A stretch of 6,875 nucleotides of DNA, from positions 1 through 6,875 of the forward strand of contig DTYT01000015.1 of the NCBI GenBank assembly GCA_012961745.1, in the 5' to 3' direction. Position numbers and translations under genes: made by a program. The DNA comes from Kiritimatiellia bacterium. Its GTDB lineage: Bacteria; Verrucomicrobiota; Kiritimatiellia; B70-G9. Under the pieces are notes generated by a model. It saw nothing but the letters and a program-made list of their open reading frames with translations. It searched no databases and was not told the DNA's origin. Below are positions 5,173-6,875 of this stretch, one piece after another. Every line of letters begins with the position of its first letter. The first letter of the stretch is position 1.

Positions 5173-6374
5173 AACATCTCCACTTCGAGGCTGTCGGCGG
5201 CGCCAGCGGGGACATGATTCTGGCGGCACTGGTCGATCTGGGGGTGGAGTTATCCCGCGTGGAAGACCGCCTGCACGCACTGCCGATCGCCGGGCTCTCC
5301 ATCGAAAAGGAGCACGCCACGGTGGGCGGCGTGCGGGGAACCCGCATCCGGATACGGACGTCGGCCGCGGCCGCCGGTGCTCGTCACCTGCCCGAAATCC
5401 GCCAAATGATACGGGGTGCGGATTCGTGGTCGCTGGCCGTGCGGCAGACGGCGCTTGCGGTGTTCGAACGGCTGGCGGAGGTCGAGGCCAGGATCCACGG
5501 CGTGGAGAAGGAAAGAATCCATTTCCACGAAATCGGCGCCCTGGATTCCATCGCCGACATATGCGGTTGCCTGCTGGGGGTGGAGTCGCTGGCTGTTTTC
5601 CGGGTATCGGTGGGGCCGCTGCCGCTGGGTCGGGGGATCGTACGATGCGCCCACGGGATCCTCCCCAATCCGGCTCCGGCGACGCTGGAGTTGCTTCGGG
5701 GGCATCCGGTGGAGTACGTGCCGGAGGAATACGAGACCGTGACGCCGACCGGCGCGGCACTGCTGATGACACTCAAAAATGCGGAGGCGCCACCCTCCCC
5801 GGCGGCGGTGCTCCGGGTCGGCTACGGGATGGGTACGCACGAGGGCGGATGCCGGCCGGACATTCTGCGGGCGGTGCTGCTGGAGACCGCCGGGGCCGGG
5901 AGTGAGGAGTATTGCCTGCTGCTCGAAACCGCGGTGGACGATACCACCCCGGAACTCCTCGGCGTGACGATCGGCCGGCTGCTGGAGGCGGGTGCCCTGG
6001 ATGCTTATGCGTTGCCCATAGTCATGAAGAAGCAGCGCCCGGCGGCCGAGATGCGGGTGATCTGTCAGCCCGGCCTGAGGGAAAAGATGCTGGAGATTCT
6101 CTTCACCGAGACGACCACCCTGGGAGTCCGCCAGAGCTTTCTGCGGCGGTCGGTCCTGCATCGCAGCCTCCAGGAGGTCAGCACCGAATTCGGGCGGATC
6201 CGGGTGAAGGTGGCGTATTTTCAAGGGCAGCCGGTGACTGTCACTCCGGAAATGGAGGACTGCCGGCTGCGAGCCCGTGATCACAACGTGGCGGTCAGGA
6301 AGGTATTCGAGGCCGCTCAATCAGCAGCCCGCCGGAAGATCGAGGAAGATGCCGGATGTCGAGAAGCCGACTGA
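5169..6374 (+). CDS. larC: Nickel pincer cofactor biosynthesis protein LarC (nickel insertase)
   Basis: LarC is the CTP-dependent cyclometallase that puts nickel into the dithiolated pyridinium nucleotide, the last step of NPN cofactor synthesis. The 401-residue protein is of normal full length. It shows the family blocks in order: GGASGDM (10-16), HFHEIGALDSIADI (118-131), GPLPLGRGIVRCAHG (149-163), NPAPATLELL (167-176), VTPTGAALL (191-199), then the C-terminal domain with ETAVDDTTPELLG (253-265), MKKQRP (286-291), TETTTLGVR (313-321) and PEMEDC (360-365). In Lactobacillus plantarum larC is split and read through by programmed frameshifting; here it is one continuous frame. The ATG overlaps the larB stop (ATGA), and no strong SD is visible, so translation probably depends on coupling to larB. 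That makes the larB frameshift relevant to LarC expression if it is real. Its 3' end overlaps the next gene by 19 bp. Confidence 0.96.
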   Translation: MKHLHFEAVGGASGDMILAALVDLGVELSRVEDRLHALPIAGLSIEKEHATVGGVRGTRIRIRTSAAAAGARHLPEIRQMIRGADSWSLAVRQTALAVFERLAEVEARIHGVEKERIHFHEIGALDSIADICGCLLGVESLAVFRVSVGPLPLGRGIVRCAHGILPNPAPATLELLRGHPVEYVPEEYETVTPTGAALLMTLKNAEAPPSPAAVLRVGYGMGTHEGGCRPDILRAVLLETAGAGSEEYCLLLETAVDDTTPELLGVTIGRLLEAGALDAYALPIVMKKQRPAAEMRVICQPGLREKMLEILFTETTTLGVRQSFLRRSVLHRSLQEVSTEFGRIRVKVAYFQGQPVTVTPEMEDCRLRARDHNVAVRKVFEAAQSAARRKIEEDAGCREAD

Positions 6375-6875
6375 CGATCGGATGGCTGCTGGCAGCCAGC
6401 TCTTCCTGGGCGGGTATGGGGGGCCTGCAACTCGATCTTACCAACCACACGGCTGCCGGGAGCACGGCCGCCCCCGGCGGCATGCTCAGCTGGACCGGGC
6501 CCGCTCAGGTGACCTTCTGGATGGACAGCCGGAGCGGTTTTACCGGTCAGGTTGTGCTGGTGGGGCGCGCATCCTCGCCAGATTCGGCGCGGATTGAGGT
6601 TTGGGGTGACGGAGAGGTGCTGGGAGAATTTGATCTGCCCGCGGACCGGTGGACATCGGCGGCCGCCACCTGGAGGGCGGCTCCGGGAATTCACCATCTT
6701 GATCTTATCTGCAGTCAGGAAATTGCCGCAGGGGTCACGGTGGAGGTCCGTTCGGTGCTGCTGGTAGGACCCGCCGCCGGGGAAGTGCGCCAGCTTCCGG
6801 CGGGGCAAGGCGCGCTGCAGGAACAGTTTCTCGTGCAGCAGCAGCTGGTGGAGAAAGTAGGCGCCGCCCGCGCGG
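6356..6875 (+). CDS. Secreted protein with beta-sandwich-like region, 3' partial
   Basis: An open frame begins at ATG 6356 inside the end of larC and runs off the right edge after 173 codons. A good SD (GAGGA, 6342-6346) lies nine bases before the ATG. The N-terminus MSRSRLTIGWLLAASSSWAG is a typical Sec signal peptide with likely cleavage after Ala19, which supports this start over the later ATG at residue 21. The following region has alternating hydrophobic strands (QVTFWMDSRSG, QVVLVGR, RIEVWGDGEVLGEFDLP, GIHHLDLIC, VTVEVRSVLLV) and resembles the jelly-roll domains of carbohydrate-binding or glycosidase accessory modules. From about 150 a Gln-rich stretch (LQEQFLVQQQLVEKVG) may begin a helix or coiled coil. 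No catalytic motif is visible and the function is unknown. It should be exported; the overlap with larC suggests co-transcription but not a shared pathway. Confidence 0.75.
   Translation, partial: MSRSRLTIGWLLAASSSWAGMGGLQLDLTNHTAAGSTAAPGGMLSWTGPAQVTFWMDSRSGFTGQVVLVGRASSPDSARIEVWGDGEVLGEFDLPADRWTSAAATWRAAPGIHHLDLICSQEIAAGVTVEVRSVLLVGPAAGEVRQLPAGQGALQEQFLVQQQLVEKVGAARA

Noticed and set aside
4246..5772. 508-codon open frame on the minus strand
   Set aside because: It is antisense to larB and larC, which have clear family motifs. Its product is rich in Pro, Arg and Ser with no domain, as expected for an antisense shadow in GC-rich coding DNA.
5250..6320. 356-codon open frame on the minus strand
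   Set aside because: Antisense to larC; rich in His, Gln, Arg and Pro with no recognisable motif.

Overview
The window is GC-rich bacterial DNA with closely packed genes. The organism cannot be named from it. A bacterial RF1 and bL31 pair, a membrane-anchored Hanks-type kinase and a small pilin-like protein carrying an exact H-X9-DG motif together suggest a member of the PVC group (Planctomycetota, Verrucomicrobiota, Lentisphaerota, Kiritimatiellota) or a similar lineage such as Armatimonadota. This placement is an inference of moderate to low confidence.

Minus strand, left (117-1519): rpmE (zinc-type ribosomal protein bL31) followed by prfA (peptide chain release factor 1), an ordinary translation operon with a sigma70-like promoter candidate at 1551-1579. 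No prmC or other confident gene can be read in the 116 bases after prfA. A divergent intergenic region of about 420 bp (1520-1940) holds the promoter and two GC-rich hairpins.

Plus strand, middle (1941-4237): a Ser/Thr kinase with a complete catalytic core, one membrane segment and a TPR-like outer region. It overlaps by 4 bp a 191-residue membrane-anchored protein that looks like a degenerate type II/IV pseudopilin. The overlap and a strong SD sequence suggest coupled translation of the two.

Plus strand, right (4421-6875): nickel-pincer nucleotide (NPN) cofactor genes. larB is complete in content but broken by a one-base frameshift at about 4711. Adding one C would restore a normal 250-residue protein. 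larC follows with a 4-bp overlap and is a single uninterrupted frame. A secreted protein gene with a signal peptide and a beta-sandwich-like region starts inside the end of larC (19-bp overlap) and runs off the window. LarB makes the biscarboxylated pyridinium precursor and LarC inserts nickel; the sulfur-transfer enzyme LarE and the racemase LarA that uses the cofactor are not in the window.

The most notable points are the larB frameshift, the kinase-pseudopilin pair, and the secreted-protein gene nested in the end of larC. I do not see strong evidence for a wholly new system.
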